Assembly: GCF_001746365.1 (NCBI RefSeq)
Contig: NZ_MJAJ01000017.1
Coordinates: 62,001 to 126,000, forward strand
Direction of reading: 5' to 3'
DNA from: Streptomyces sp. LUP30
Lineage (GTDB): Bacteria; Actinomycetota; Actinomycetes; Streptomycetales; Streptomycetaceae
Length of the DNA: 64,000 nt
Positions 17,683 to 24,939 of this stretch are shown in pieces. The number at the start of each line of letters is the position of its first letter. Within the stretch, counting starts at the first letter, position 1. Under the pieces are notes generated by a model. It worked only from the letters and a program-made list of their open reading frames with translations, searched no databases and was not told where the DNA came from. The translations under genes and the position numbers were made by a program.

Positions 17683-18689
17683 GCCGTCACCTCCTGCGGT
17701 GCGCGGACGGCTGCTTCCCACTGGTGGTGCAACGCCTGCATGATCGACCCGGATGCTTCCCCGCGCGCCGTCATCCCGATCCGCTGACGGAGCTCCGGGT
17801 CGTCCACGAGCCGCTTCAACAGACGGCCCCACTCGTGCTCATACCGGACCAAAAACCCGTTCTCCCCGTGCCGGATCACCGCCCGATACGCCGGCGTGTC
17901 TGACGCGATCAGGGGGATCCCCAGCACGCTGGACTCCAGCCACTTCGTCGGGAACTTCGCCGAATTGAACGCCGTCCCCCGGTACGGCGCCACCCACACA
18001 TCGAACTCCGACACGGCGTGCAAGTAGTGCTCGATCCGCTCCACCCAACCCAACGCACCGACCTGGCGGCCCTTCAACCCCAACCCCATCGCCTGCCCGG
18101 CGTCGATCCCCACCAACCGCACCTGCACACCACCCGGCCGCGAGTACTGCGAGATCCGATTCAACGCGCGCACGGCTTCCGGCAACTCCGCCACCGTGCT
18201 GGACGTCCCCGCCCAGCCCACATACAGCGGCCGGCCCTCCGCCGTGTAGTCGCGCGGCCGGCCAAGGTACTGCGCCGGCAGACCGTTCGGAATCACCCGC
18301 ACGTCGGGCGCGTAGTCCCGCAGCACCGCGGCGAGCGGCTCGGAGCAGCAGGTGACGAGATCCGCGATGCCCATGTTGTGGGCGAGTCGGCCGAGCATGT
18401 CCCGGTCCCACACTTCGCAGGCCCGCGTGTTGGAGGGGTCGAGGTGGAAGTAGTCGTCGTCGAGGTCGAGGATCAACCTCTTGCCCTCGTCCTTCAACTT
18501 GAGCCACATGCGGGACGGGTCGTGTTGGGCGACGCGGCAGCCGACGATGGTGTCGTAGGACTGCCAGTTCTGCGGGAGTCGCGGGTGGTGGGTGGCGGTG
18601 TGGCCGAGCCACGTGAGGCTCATCGCAGGCATCACGGCCCGGTACCACGCGGAACCCGCCATGTCGGCAGACCAGAAGTGAACGCGCAC
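17679..18689 (-). CDS. glycosyltransferase, GT4/GT-B type
   Basis: The protein has 336 residues with a GTG start one base after the preceding stop. It has a GT-B layout: an N-terminal acceptor half, then a C-terminal donor half with VRVIPNGLP, PLYVGWAGTSS, GWVERIEHYL, and LGIPLIASDTPAYRAVIRHGENGFLV, the glycogen-synthase-like E/N region that binds the nucleotide sugar. It has no signal peptide and is likely cytoplasmic. It would use an activated sugar, perhaps one made by the epimerase encoded at 19043-19993. Confidence 0.82.
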   Translation of the reverse strand: MRVHFWSADMAGSAWYRAVMPAMSLTWLGHTATHHPRLPQNWQSYDTIVGCRVAQHDPSRMWLKLKDEGKRLILDLDDDYFHLDPSNTRACEVWDRDMLGRLAHNMGIADLVTCCSEPLAAVLRDYAPDVRVIPNGLPAQYLGRPRDYTAEGRPLYVGWAGTSSTVAELPEAVRALNRISQYSRPGGVQVRLVGIDAGQAMGLGLKGRQVGALGWVERIEHYLHAVSEFDVWVAPYRGTAFNSAKFPTKWLESSVLGIPLIASDTPAYRAVIRHGENGFLVRYEHEWGRLLKRLVDDPELRQRIGMTARGEASGSIMQALHHQWEAAVRAPQEVTA

Positions 18690-18690
18690 G

Positions 18691-19026
18691 TCAGCCCCCG
18701 TCCCCCACGGCCTGTTTCACATCGGTGACGATCCGGCGGGTGATCTCGTTGATCTCCTTGTCGCCGAGATAGACCCGCACCTGTGCAGGCCTGGCCTCCA
18801 TCTCAGCCAAGGGCAGCGAAGCGTTCCCAGGGATCTCCATGGTCTCCGGGGTGACGATCACACCCCGCGCACCGATGCGGTCGGCGAGAGCCTGCCAGTA
18901 GTCGCCATAGGAGTCGTCAGCTCCGAGAGCGATGCGCTGCGGAACGCACTCGTCCACGACGAGGATGAACGGCGGCCGGTCGTCCCCGGGGCCGGAGGGA
19001 AGTTCGAGGATCTGCAAGCGGGCCAC
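18691..19026 (-). CDS. hypothetical protein
   Basis: The protein has 111 residues. It begins ARLQILELPSG and contains PPFILVVDECVPQRI, a pattern I know from small Streptomyces phage and prophage proteins without assigned function. It is acidic with no membrane segment. It sits between an epimerase and a glycosyltransferase with short gaps, so it is part of the same transcript. Confidence 0.6.
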   Translation of the reverse strand: MARLQILELPSGPGDDRPPFILVVDECVPQRIALGADDSYGDYWQALADRIGARGVIVTPETMEIPGNASLPLAEMEARPAQVRVYLGDKEINEITRRIVTDVKQAVGDGG

Positions 19027-19042
19027 AGCCGCCTCCTTCAGG

Positions 19043-19993
19043 TCAGGCGGTCTTGTAGGTGGGGAGCCAGGACTCGTTGTAGTAGTCGACGGTGCGGCGG
19101 ATGCCCTCGTCGAGGGGGATGAAGTCGGCGGCGGTCATCCCGATCTGCTGCAGCGTCGCGGTGTCGGAGGTGACGACTGCGTTGGGGACCTCGCCCGGTC
19201 GCATCGGCAGATGCGTGATCCCGACGGGCTCGCGGCCGGTGACCTTAGCCGCGTACTCGGCGACCAGGCGGGCGATGTCGTTGACGGTGACCGACTCCAG
19301 CGGCCCGACCTCGACTGGGCGCTCGGTGGGCCCGTGCTGCTCGGTGTGCTCCAGCGCGGTCACGAACGCGCGGGCGACGTCCTCGACGTACACGCAGTCG
19401 GACACCTGCGTGCCGTCGCCGTACACCTCGATGTCCGCACCGGTCAGAGCGCGGCACGTCAGAGCGGGAAGGATCTTGCGAACTCGCGAGGTGCCGTAAG
19501 GCGCTGCGATGGACTGCCCTGGACCGTAGGCGTTCACCGGCCGGACGATCGAGATCCGGCCGCCCCGGTAGGCGTTGAACATCCGGACGTAGTCCTCGGC
19601 CGCCGTCTTGCTGATCGTGTACGAGCCCGTGCCGATGTCCCTCATAAAGGCGTTGCCGACGCCGGCGTACACGGCCGGGAGCCCGTACTGGTTGGCCGCC
19701 TCGAACACGTTCAGGCTGCCCCGGATGTTCGTCTCCGCCGAGGGCCGCGGGTTCCCGATCGTCTCCTGCGTCCCCAGCACTGCCGCGAGGTGAATGATGC
19801 CCTCGACGTGCGCGGCGAGTTCGACGACCGCGGTCTCATCGCGGACGTCGCCAAGGAAGAAGGTCTCGCCGGCTGCCATCTCGGTGTGGGGGTGGCGGTC
19901 GAAGACGACGACTTCGTGGCCGCGGGAGAGGAGTTCGCGCCTCAGGTACGAACCGATGAATCCCTGGCCGCCGGTTACGCCGTACACGCTCAT
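19043..19993 (-). CDS. NAD-dependent nucleotide-sugar epimerase/dehydratase
   Basis: The protein has 316 residues and its ATG overlaps the previous stop (ATGA). It is an extended SDR with GVTGGQGFIGSYL near the N-terminus, an acidic NAD ribose site (VVFDRHP), FLGDVRDETAV, and the catalytic YTISK with Tyr125 and Lys129. VNAYGPGQS and VYGDGTQVSDCVYVEDVA fit nucleotide-sugar epimerases of the GalE/RmlB type. It probably makes an activated sugar for the three transferase-like proteins encoded downstream. The substrate cannot be told from sequence. Confidence 0.88.
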   Translation of the reverse strand: MSVYGVTGGQGFIGSYLRRELLSRGHEVVVFDRHPHTEMAAGETFFLGDVRDETAVVELAAHVEGIIHLAAVLGTQETIGNPRPSAETNIRGSLNVFEAANQYGLPAVYAGVGNAFMRDIGTGSYTISKTAAEDYVRMFNAYRGGRISIVRPVNAYGPGQSIAAPYGTSRVRKILPALTCRALTGADIEVYGDGTQVSDCVYVEDVARAFVTALEHTEQHGPTERPVEVGPLESVTVNDIARLVAEYAAKVTGREPVGITHLPMRPGEVPNAVVTSDTATLQQIGMTAADFIPLDEGIRRTVDYYNESWLPTYKTA

Positions 19994-20139
19994 GCGCTGT
20001 TCTCCTTGTCGTTGTGCCCGCAGTTGGGGCAGGGGTTGGCGGGCTGGTGCTTGGCTTTGGCGGTGTCGCGGACGGCGGTGATGGCGCTGATCGCGACGAG
20101 CATCGCGGCGATGATCGCGGTGATGTAGACGGCGGTCAT
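19990..20139 (-). CDS. small membrane protein with Cys pair
   Basis: The protein has 49 residues with ATGA overlaps at both ends. Residues 3-22 are one hydrophobic helix (VYITAIIAAMLVAISAITAV). A PCPNCGHND knuckle follows at the C-terminus and could bind a metal. It is likely inserted in the host membrane. It is the second of two successive CxxC proteins in the operon. Confidence 0.55.
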   Translation of the reverse strand: MTAVYITAIIAAMLVAISAITAVRDTAKAKHQPANPCPNCGHNDKENSA

Positions 20140-20255
20140 CGCTGCTCCTTCGGGGCGGGCCGCGCGTGTGGGCAGGTCTTGCAGTGGCCGCATTGGGTGT
20201 GGCCGTCGGGGCAGTCGCAGCGGGGGCAGCGGGTACCGGTGTCCTGGGGGTTCAC
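20136..20255 (-). CDS. tiny zinc-knuckle-like protein
   Basis: The protein has 39 residues. The GTG overlaps the previous stop (GTGA) and has GAGGAG six bases upstream. It contains CPRCDCPDG followed by QCGHCKTCPH, seven Cys and two His in about 23 residues, a probable double zinc knuckle. A longer form from an ATG at 20273 is possible. Role unknown. Confidence 0.5.
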   Translation of the reverse strand: MNPQDTGTRCPRCDCPDGHTQCGHCKTCPHARPAPKEQR

Positions 20256-20713
20256 GGCGTCTCCTCGTTCCATCGCATGTCGCGGATCGCGTGGACGTAG
20301 ACGGGCCTGCCGAACTGCTCGGGCAGGGCCACGCGGGCGCGGGGGTAGGTGCGGTACCGCTCCAGGTCGAAGGTGCATACGGCGTCCGTGCCGCGTCCGT
20401 CAGGGTCGGGCCCATAGCGGACGGGCCAGCATGCGACGAGACGGCGGGCGTACCAGCGGCGGGCGTGGCGCTTCTTCCACATCTGCCAGGTGGAGGCGGG
20501 GATCTCGTGGGTGATACGGGTTCGCTGGGTGAGCGTCTCGGGTGGCAGGTCGTCGGTGAGGATATTCGCTCGTAGCTGGAAGAGCCGTTGGCCGAAGATC
20601 TCCTGGCGCACCGCGACGTCCACGTCGAAGAAGAGGCCTTCGTCGACCAGGAACTGCTGCGCGAACCGCTTGAACGAGAGCGCGATGCGCTCCTCTTCGT
20701 AGTCCGGGGTCAT
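20252..20713 (-). CDS. hypothetical phage protein
   Basis: The protein has 153 residues. The ATG at 20713 shares ATGA with the stop of the upstream small gene; an ATG at 20725 is an alternative. The front is helical (IALSFKRFAQQFLVDEG) and the centre is rich in Arg, Trp and Tyr (WQMWKKRHARRWYARRL), which suggests nucleic acid or polyanion binding. No family was recognised. Confidence 0.6.
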   Translation of the reverse strand: MTPDYEEERIALSFKRFAQQFLVDEGLFFDVDVAVRQEIFGQRLFQLRANILTDDLPPETLTQRTRITHEIPASTWQMWKKRHARRWYARRLVACWPVRYGPDPDGRGTDAVCTFDLERYRTYPRARVALPEQFGRPVYVHAIRDMRWNEETP

Positions 20714-20823
20714 CGGCTGCTCCATGCGGCGGCGGTCGACGGCGTGTTGACGGTGACGTCGAGGGTGGGGGTGATGACGGTGATCGAGAACCAGAACGCC
20801 AGCCCGGCGCACACGGCCCTCAC
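20710..20823 (-). CDS. tiny membrane protein
   Basis: The protein has 37 residues, GTG start overlapping the previous stop (GTGA), stop overlapping the next start (ATGA). Most of it is one hydrophobic stretch (VCAGLAFWFSITVITPTLDV). The double coupling argues for translation even though the gene is very short. It may be a small membrane component of the operon. Confidence 0.45.
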   Translation of the reverse strand: MRAVCAGLAFWFSITVITPTLDVTVNTPSTAAAWSSR

Positions 20824-21095
20824 GACTCGCCTGCTTCGGCGTCGGCTACGTCGGCGCGGTAGCGGGTGAGGGCGTAGTCGAGGAGTCCCATGACGCGGTG
20901 GTAGGGCACGTTGCCGCCGCCGTCGGGGAGGGTGATGCCGACCTGGGTGATGCCGTCGCCGTCGCTGTCGAAGTGCTGGGCGGCGAAGACGATGACCCAT
21001 TCGGTGAGGACGCCTTCGGCGCCTTCGAGGCGCGCGACTTCTTCGATGCTCTGCGTGAGTCGCTCGTAGGCGGCTTTGAGATCGGGGTCGCTCAT
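20820..21095 (-). CDS. small conserved hypothetical protein, first gene of the leftward operon
   Basis: The protein has 91 residues. The ATG at 21095 begins SDPDLKAAYERLTQSIEEV, a pattern I know from a small conserved Streptomyces protein of unknown function. The rest (FDSDGDGITQVGITLPDGGG, then HRVMGLLDYALTRY) fits that family. An ATG or leucine-type start further upstream lies inside the regulatory region and is unlikely. Every later gene of the leftward run follows it with minimal spacing, so the operon promoter should lie just upstream of 21095. Confidence 0.6.
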   Translation of the reverse strand: MSDPDLKAAYERLTQSIEEVARLEGAEGVLTEWVIVFAAQHFDSDGDGITQVGITLPDGGGNVPYHRVMGLLDYALTRYRADVADAEAGES

Positions 21096-21264
21096 TGGCC
21101 TGCTCCTGCGGGTTGGTTGCGGGTTGTGGGCGGCAGGGGTCAACCCGCAAAGGTCCCCTGCCGCCGGTCCCTCTGAGAGGACCGTAAGCACTGTACCTAC
21201 GATTCGTCGGAATTTGGAAACGTGGGCCTATGATTCGAAGGTACCTACGGTGCGGAGGACGCCC
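21096..21264. promoter_or_regulatory. divergent control region between the glycan operon and the peptidase/lysis genes
   Basis: This 169-bp stretch separates the leftward 17-gene run from the rightward peptidase gene. It holds an inverted repeat CGGCAGGGG/CCCCTGCCG (21131-21139 and 21155-21163), a near-palindrome GGTCC-CTC/GAGGACC (about 21166-21183), direct repeats CCTAYGATTCG (21196-21206 and 21227-21237) and a twice-used GTACCTACG (21193-21201 and 21241-21249). The ATG at 21265 follows GGAGG. These repeats look like binding sites for a phage regulator. No clean -35/-10 pair stands out. Confidence 0.6.
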
Positions 21265-22068
21265 ATGCCCACACACCCACCCCTAGGCCGCAGAGTCGAA
21301 CACGACCCCCGCAGCCTGGCCTACGCCCACGGCGTCCTACCGAAGACCGCGATCCGCTCGGTCGACTGGACGCGACGGGCCCCGATCTTCGACCAGAAGA
21401 CGCTGGGCTCCTGCACCGGGAACGCCGCCGCCGGACTCCTCTGCACCGACTCCGCCGCACGCCCCGGACTCACCTCCGTCACCCTCGACGGCGCGGTGCT
21501 CCCGATCGACGAGGGCCTCGCCGTCAAGGTCTACTCGCTGGCCACGCAGCTCGACCAGTTCGAGGGCGCGTACCCGCCCGACGACACCGGCTCGTCCGGC
21601 CTCGGCGCAGCGAAAGCCCTGAAGAAGCTCGGGCTGGCCTCCGGCTACACGCACGCTTTCAGCCTCGACGCCGTCAAGTCCGCACTCCAGACCGGGCCCG
21701 TCATGGTCGGCACCCCATGGCTGGAGTCGATGTTCGACCCCGACCCGAAGACCGGCTTCGTGCGCGTCGACCGCACCAGCGAGACGGCCGGCGGACACGA
21801 GTACGTGATCTCCGCCTACAACGCCAGCGCGGAAGCCTTCCGCATCGACAACTCGTGGGGCGACGGCTGGGGCATCAACGGCTCCATCTGGATCGACGAG
21901 GGCGACCTGCGATGGCTGCTCTCACAGCAAGGCGACGTCACCGTCCCGGTTTGGGCCACGGTGCCCTCCCCTCCTCCCGCGCCCACTCCTGCTCCGGATC
22001 CTCGCCTGGTTGAGGCGCTGGCTCTGATGCAGGCGTGGGCGCATGACCTTCACGTGACGGGAGCCTGA
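21265..22068 (+). CDS. papain-like (C1A) cysteine peptidase
   Basis: The protein has 267 residues. The full catalytic set of the papain family is present: Gln44 (oxyanion) and Cys50 in FDQKTLGSCTGNAAA, His178 in GGHEYVI, and Asn196 in DNSWGDGWG. It has no signal peptide, and the C-terminus has a Pro-rich linker. It is the first gene of the rightward run that continues with the endolysin and holin-like genes (2-base gap). It may be a virion-associated or lysis-stage protease acting on a host protein. The fold call is firm; the role is inferred. Confidence 0.88.
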   Translation: MPTHPPLGRRVEHDPRSLAYAHGVLPKTAIRSVDWTRRAPIFDQKTLGSCTGNAAAGLLCTDSAARPGLTSVTLDGAVLPIDEGLAVKVYSLATQLDQFEGAYPPDDTGSSGLGAAKALKKLGLASGYTHAFSLDAVKSALQTGPVMVGTPWLESMFDPDPKTGFVRVDRTSETAGGHEYVISAYNASAEAFRIDNSWGDGWGINGSIWIDEGDLRWLLSQQGDVTVPVWATVPSPPPAPTPAPDPRLVEALALMQAWAHDLHVTGA

Positions 22069-22070
22069 CC

Positions 22071-23033
22071 ATGGCCACAGGCCCGCAGAAGTATCCGGGC
22101 GCGTCGACCGCGTACTTCTACCAGAACAGGTGGGGCGGCGACCTCATGGAGGTCAACGTCTGTGTCCTCCACACCACCGAGGGCACGACCCTGCCGGACT
22201 ACGACGGCGGCGCGATGGCTCCCAACCTGACCGCCGTGCCGGACTTCGCCGCTAAGAGGCTGCGCTGGTTCCAGCACTTCGACATCGACATCTCCTCCCG
22301 CGCCCTGCGCAACCTCGCGGGTGGCGTCGAGACGAACACTCTCAACGTCGTGCAGGTGGAGCTCGTCGGTACGTGCGACCCGGCCACCCACGCCAAGTGG
22401 ACCAAGTCGGGGCAGGCGCACATCTTCTGGCCCGAGGCCCCCGACTGGGCCCTGCGCGCCGTCGCCGACTTCCTCGCCTGGGTCCACGCCAACCACAGCG
22501 TCCCGCTCACCGGCCCGTCCACGTGGCTGCCGTACCCGCGGTCCGGCGACGCCGACAGCACAGCCCGCATGACCTTCACCCAGTGGGAGGCGTTCAAGGG
22601 CATCTGCGGCCACATGCACGTCCCGGAGAACGACCACGGCGACCCCGGCGCCATCGACTTCCCCCGCCTCATCGCCCTCGCCAAGGGCGACACACCTACC
22701 CCGCCCCCTCCGAAGGAGGACCCCGTGGCTCTCACCCCCGACGAGATCAAGGCAATCGGCCGACAGGTCGTGACCGGCGCGAACGGCGCCAAGTCGCTCG
22801 ACGACGCGAGCGTGGAGTGGGCGGTGTCATCGTTCCTCGGCCTCACCCTCAAGGGCGTCCGAGGCCTGGCGGCGGACGTCACCGCCCTCAAGGGCAAGGT
22901 CGACGGTCTGTCGCCGACGTTGTCGGAGGCGCAGTTGACGACGCTCGCCGCGCGGGTCGCCTCGGACCCGACACTCGCGGAACGCATTGCCGAACTCGTC
23001 GCCGAAAAGCTCGCCGCACGCCTCGCGGACTAA
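22071..23033 (+). CDS. endolysin, N-acetylmuramoyl-L-alanine amidase
   Basis: The protein has 320 residues. Residues 27-205 form an amidase-2/PGRP-like domain: the zinc His34 in VCVLHTTEG and the HMHVPENDHGDPG segment (His181/His183, Asp191) near its end match this enzyme class. Pro-rich linkers follow at 207-220, then a helical C-terminal region (225-320) that probably binds the cell wall or oligomerises. It would cut the amide bond between MurNAc and the stem peptide to release phage. Holin-like genes follow directly. Confidence 0.88.
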   Translation: MATGPQKYPGASTAYFYQNRWGGDLMEVNVCVLHTTEGTTLPDYDGGAMAPNLTAVPDFAAKRLRWFQHFDIDISSRALRNLAGGVETNTLNVVQVELVGTCDPATHAKWTKSGQAHIFWPEAPDWALRAVADFLAWVHANHSVPLTGPSTWLPYPRSGDADSTARMTFTQWEAFKGICGHMHVPENDHGDPGAIDFPRLIALAKGDTPTPPPPKEDPVALTPDEIKAIGRQVVTGANGAKSLDDASVEWAVSSFLGLTLKGVRGLAADVTALKGKVDGLSPTLSEAQLTTLAARVASDPTLAERIAELVAEKLAARLAD

Positions 23034-23063
23034 CCCCTCCCGCCTCACAGAAGAGAGAACCTC

Positions 23064-23450
23064 ATGAAGACCTTCGGCAGAGAACCCGTCTACATCCTCG
23101 GCGCGATCGCGATCGCCCTCAAGCTCGCCGCGGCCTACGGCCTCGACGTATCCGCCGACCAGCAGACCCTCATCAACACGTTCCTCTCCTGCGTCGTCGC
23201 GGTCGCCTCCGCGATCGTCCTCAAGTCCGGCGCGGCGGGCGCGGCGATCCTGCAGCTGGCGTCGGCCGGGCTGGCGCTGTTCGTGGGCTTCGGCCTGGAC
23301 CTGTCGGCCGAGCAGCAGGCCGGATGGATGAGCTTCGTCGCGGCGGTCCTGGCGATCGTGGAGCACCGCGAGGTGGAGGCGCCGGTGCCCTCGCTGAAGG
23401 TGGAGCGGTCGAGCCCGGTGGAGCCGGGCTCGCACGTAGCCGGCGTCTGA
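23064..23450 (+). CDS. holin-like membrane protein
   Basis: The protein has 128 residues. The ATG follows AGAGAGAA. There are two or three hydrophobic helices (YILGAIAIALKLAAAYG, TFLSCVVAVASAIVL, ILQLASAGLALFVGFG) and a polar C-terminus. Size and location between endolysin and an XhlA-like gene fit a phage holin that lets the endolysin reach the wall. Exact holin class is not certain. Confidence 0.7.
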   Translation: MKTFGREPVYILGAIAIALKLAAAYGLDVSADQQTLINTFLSCVVAVASAIVLKSGAAGAAILQLASAGLALFVGFGLDLSAEQQAGWMSFVAAVLAIVEHREVEAPVPSLKVERSSPVEPGSHVAGV

Positions 23451-23466
23451 GCAGAGGGAGTAGTTC

Positions 23467-23763
23467 ATGCCGGATGAGCCGACGTTGGGTGAAGTCGTGC
23501 GGCGTTTCGACGAGCGGTTCGCTGACGTCCGCGACGACATCCAGCAGCTCGGCCGCCGCATGGACGAGAAAGTCGACCAGCGGATCTACGACCTCCGCCA
23601 CGAGGCGCTGTCCGCGCGGGTCGGGACGCTGGAAACCCTGCGGGAGAAGGACAACGAGAAGCTGGTTGCCACCCGCCGGTGGCTGATCGGCGCGGTGATC
23701 GTGCCGCTGGTGGGAATCCTCCTCCCTGTGATCATCCTCCTCACCCAGGGAGGCGGCTCGTGA
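23467..23763 (+). CDS. XhlA-like membrane protein (possible second holin component)
   Basis: The protein has 98 residues. The first 60 residues are a charged coiled coil (RFDERFADVRDDIQQLGRR), then one C-terminal transmembrane helix (WLIGAVIVPLVGILLPVII). This matches the XhlA/hemolysin-like layout that accompanies holins in Gram-positive phages. The stop overlaps the GTG of the next gene (GTGA). It may anchor a lysis complex in the membrane. Confidence 0.7.
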   Translation: MPDEPTLGEVVRRFDERFADVRDDIQQLGRRMDEKVDQRIYDLRHEALSARVGTLETLREKDNEKLVATRRWLIGAVIVPLVGILLPVIILLTQGGGS

Positions 23764-24437
23764 GCCGGATACAGATCCGCGCGGAAGAACGCCGCGGCCG
23801 ACGCGGAGACGTCCTCGTCATCGTCGCGGCCCTCTCTTTCGGCATGGCGCTGGCGTGGATCCTGCTGTCGGTGCAGTCGCTGAATAGCGAGCTGGAGACG
23901 TCGAACCAGGCACGGGACGCCCTGGCCCGTCAGGTGCAGGCCTTGGGCGGGACCCCGGTGGCCGGCCCGCCGGGAAGCCGGGGGGAGCCGGGCGCGTCGG
24001 TGACCGGCCCGCCAGGGAAGGCGGGCGGGACAGGCCCGCCTGGGCCGCCGGGACCGTCCGGGTCTGCGGGCGCGAACGGGAAGAACGGAGCAGCCGGTAA
24101 GGCCGGCTCGACCGGGGCGGCAGGGCAGGCGGGTGCGCAGGGAGCCGACTCGACTGTCCCCGGTCCGCCAGGCCCGCAGGGAGAACCTGGGCCCGCTGGC
24201 CCGGCAGGCCCGCCTGGGCCGCAGGGTGAGGCAGGCGTCGCGGGTCCGAAGGGGGAGACGGGTGACCGCGGTCCGGCTGGGCCTGCCTGCCCGGACGGCT
24301 ACTCCCTGAAGGCGCCTGCGTATGACCCGGATGCGCTGGTCTGTCGTCGTGACAGTGCGCCGACTGATGGGGGTTCGGGGGGTGGGGGTGGCGCGTTGGC
24401 GTTGGCTCTTGATCCTCAGCGCAGGCAGTACACGTAG
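23760..24437 (+). CDS. membrane-anchored collagen-like protein
   Basis: The protein has 225 residues. A basic N-terminus and a transmembrane helix (about 18-38) are followed by a short coiled coil (39-62), then Gly-X-Y triplets from about 69 to 176 with two short breaks. The tail has two Cys (177 and 195) and a Gly run. Collagen triplets imply a trimeric rod, with the coiled coil as a likely trimerisation seed. GTG overlaps the previous stop, so it is made with the holin-like protein. In phages such domains usually sit in fibres; a membrane anchor is unusual. Confidence 0.82.
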   Translation: MSRIQIRAEERRGRRGDVLVIVAALSFGMALAWILLSVQSLNSELETSNQARDALARQVQALGGTPVAGPPGSRGEPGASVTGPPGKAGGTGPPGPPGPSGSAGANGKNGAAGKAGSTGAAGQAGAQGADSTVPGPPGPQGEPGPAGPAGPPGPQGEAGVAGPKGETGDRGPAGPACPDGYSLKAPAYDPDALVCRRDSAPTDGGSGGGGGALALALDPQRRQYT

Positions 24438-24468
24438 GCGGCGGACGCCGCAGGAACTGGAGTCTGAC

Positions 24469-24915
24469 ATGGCCAACATCGTCTTCAACATCGCCCTCGG
24501 CAAGGTGGCGTGGTACGCCTCGCTGCCTGCCGCGAACGACGGCCTCGTCCTGGTGCCGTTGGAGTCGTCGGGGCTGGAGACCGACGCTGTCCTCCGCGAC
24601 AAGGACGACCTCGCCGCCGTGGTCGCGGGCACTACGAACGAGCAGACGACCGTGGGCAGGAAGACGCTGGCGTCGGTCACGGTGACCGTCGACGACACCA
24701 ACGACCGGGTGGCGCTCGACGCCGCCGACGTGACCTGGACGTCGCCGACCGGGAACGCGGTCGGGGCGGTCGTCATCTGCTACGACCCGGACACCACCAC
24801 CGGCACCGACGCCGACCTGATCCCGCTGACGAAGCATGACGTCTCGTGGACCCCGGACGGCAACAACTTCAGCCTGGCGATCGCGGACTTCTTCCGGGCC
24901 AGCTCCACCGCGTAG
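24469..24915 (+). CDS. hypothetical phage structural protein
   Basis: The protein has 148 residues with an ATG at 24469. The front (FNIALGKVAWYASLPAAND) and the Thr/Val-rich middle look like a beta-sandwich. It has no membrane segment or signal. It begins a second fibre-type module after the lysis genes and is followed by a repeat-rich fibre candidate and a fibre-adaptor-like gene. Probably a minor structural or decoration protein. Confidence 0.6.
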   Translation: MANIVFNIALGKVAWYASLPAANDGLVLVPLESSGLETDAVLRDKDDLAAVVAGTTNEQTTVGRKTLASVTVTVDDTNDRVALDAADVTWTSPTGNAVGAVVICYDPDTTTGTDADLIPLTKHDVSWTPDGNNFSLAIADFFRASSTA

Positions 24916-24939
24916 CAGCAACCAGCCCTGGGAGGTGAC

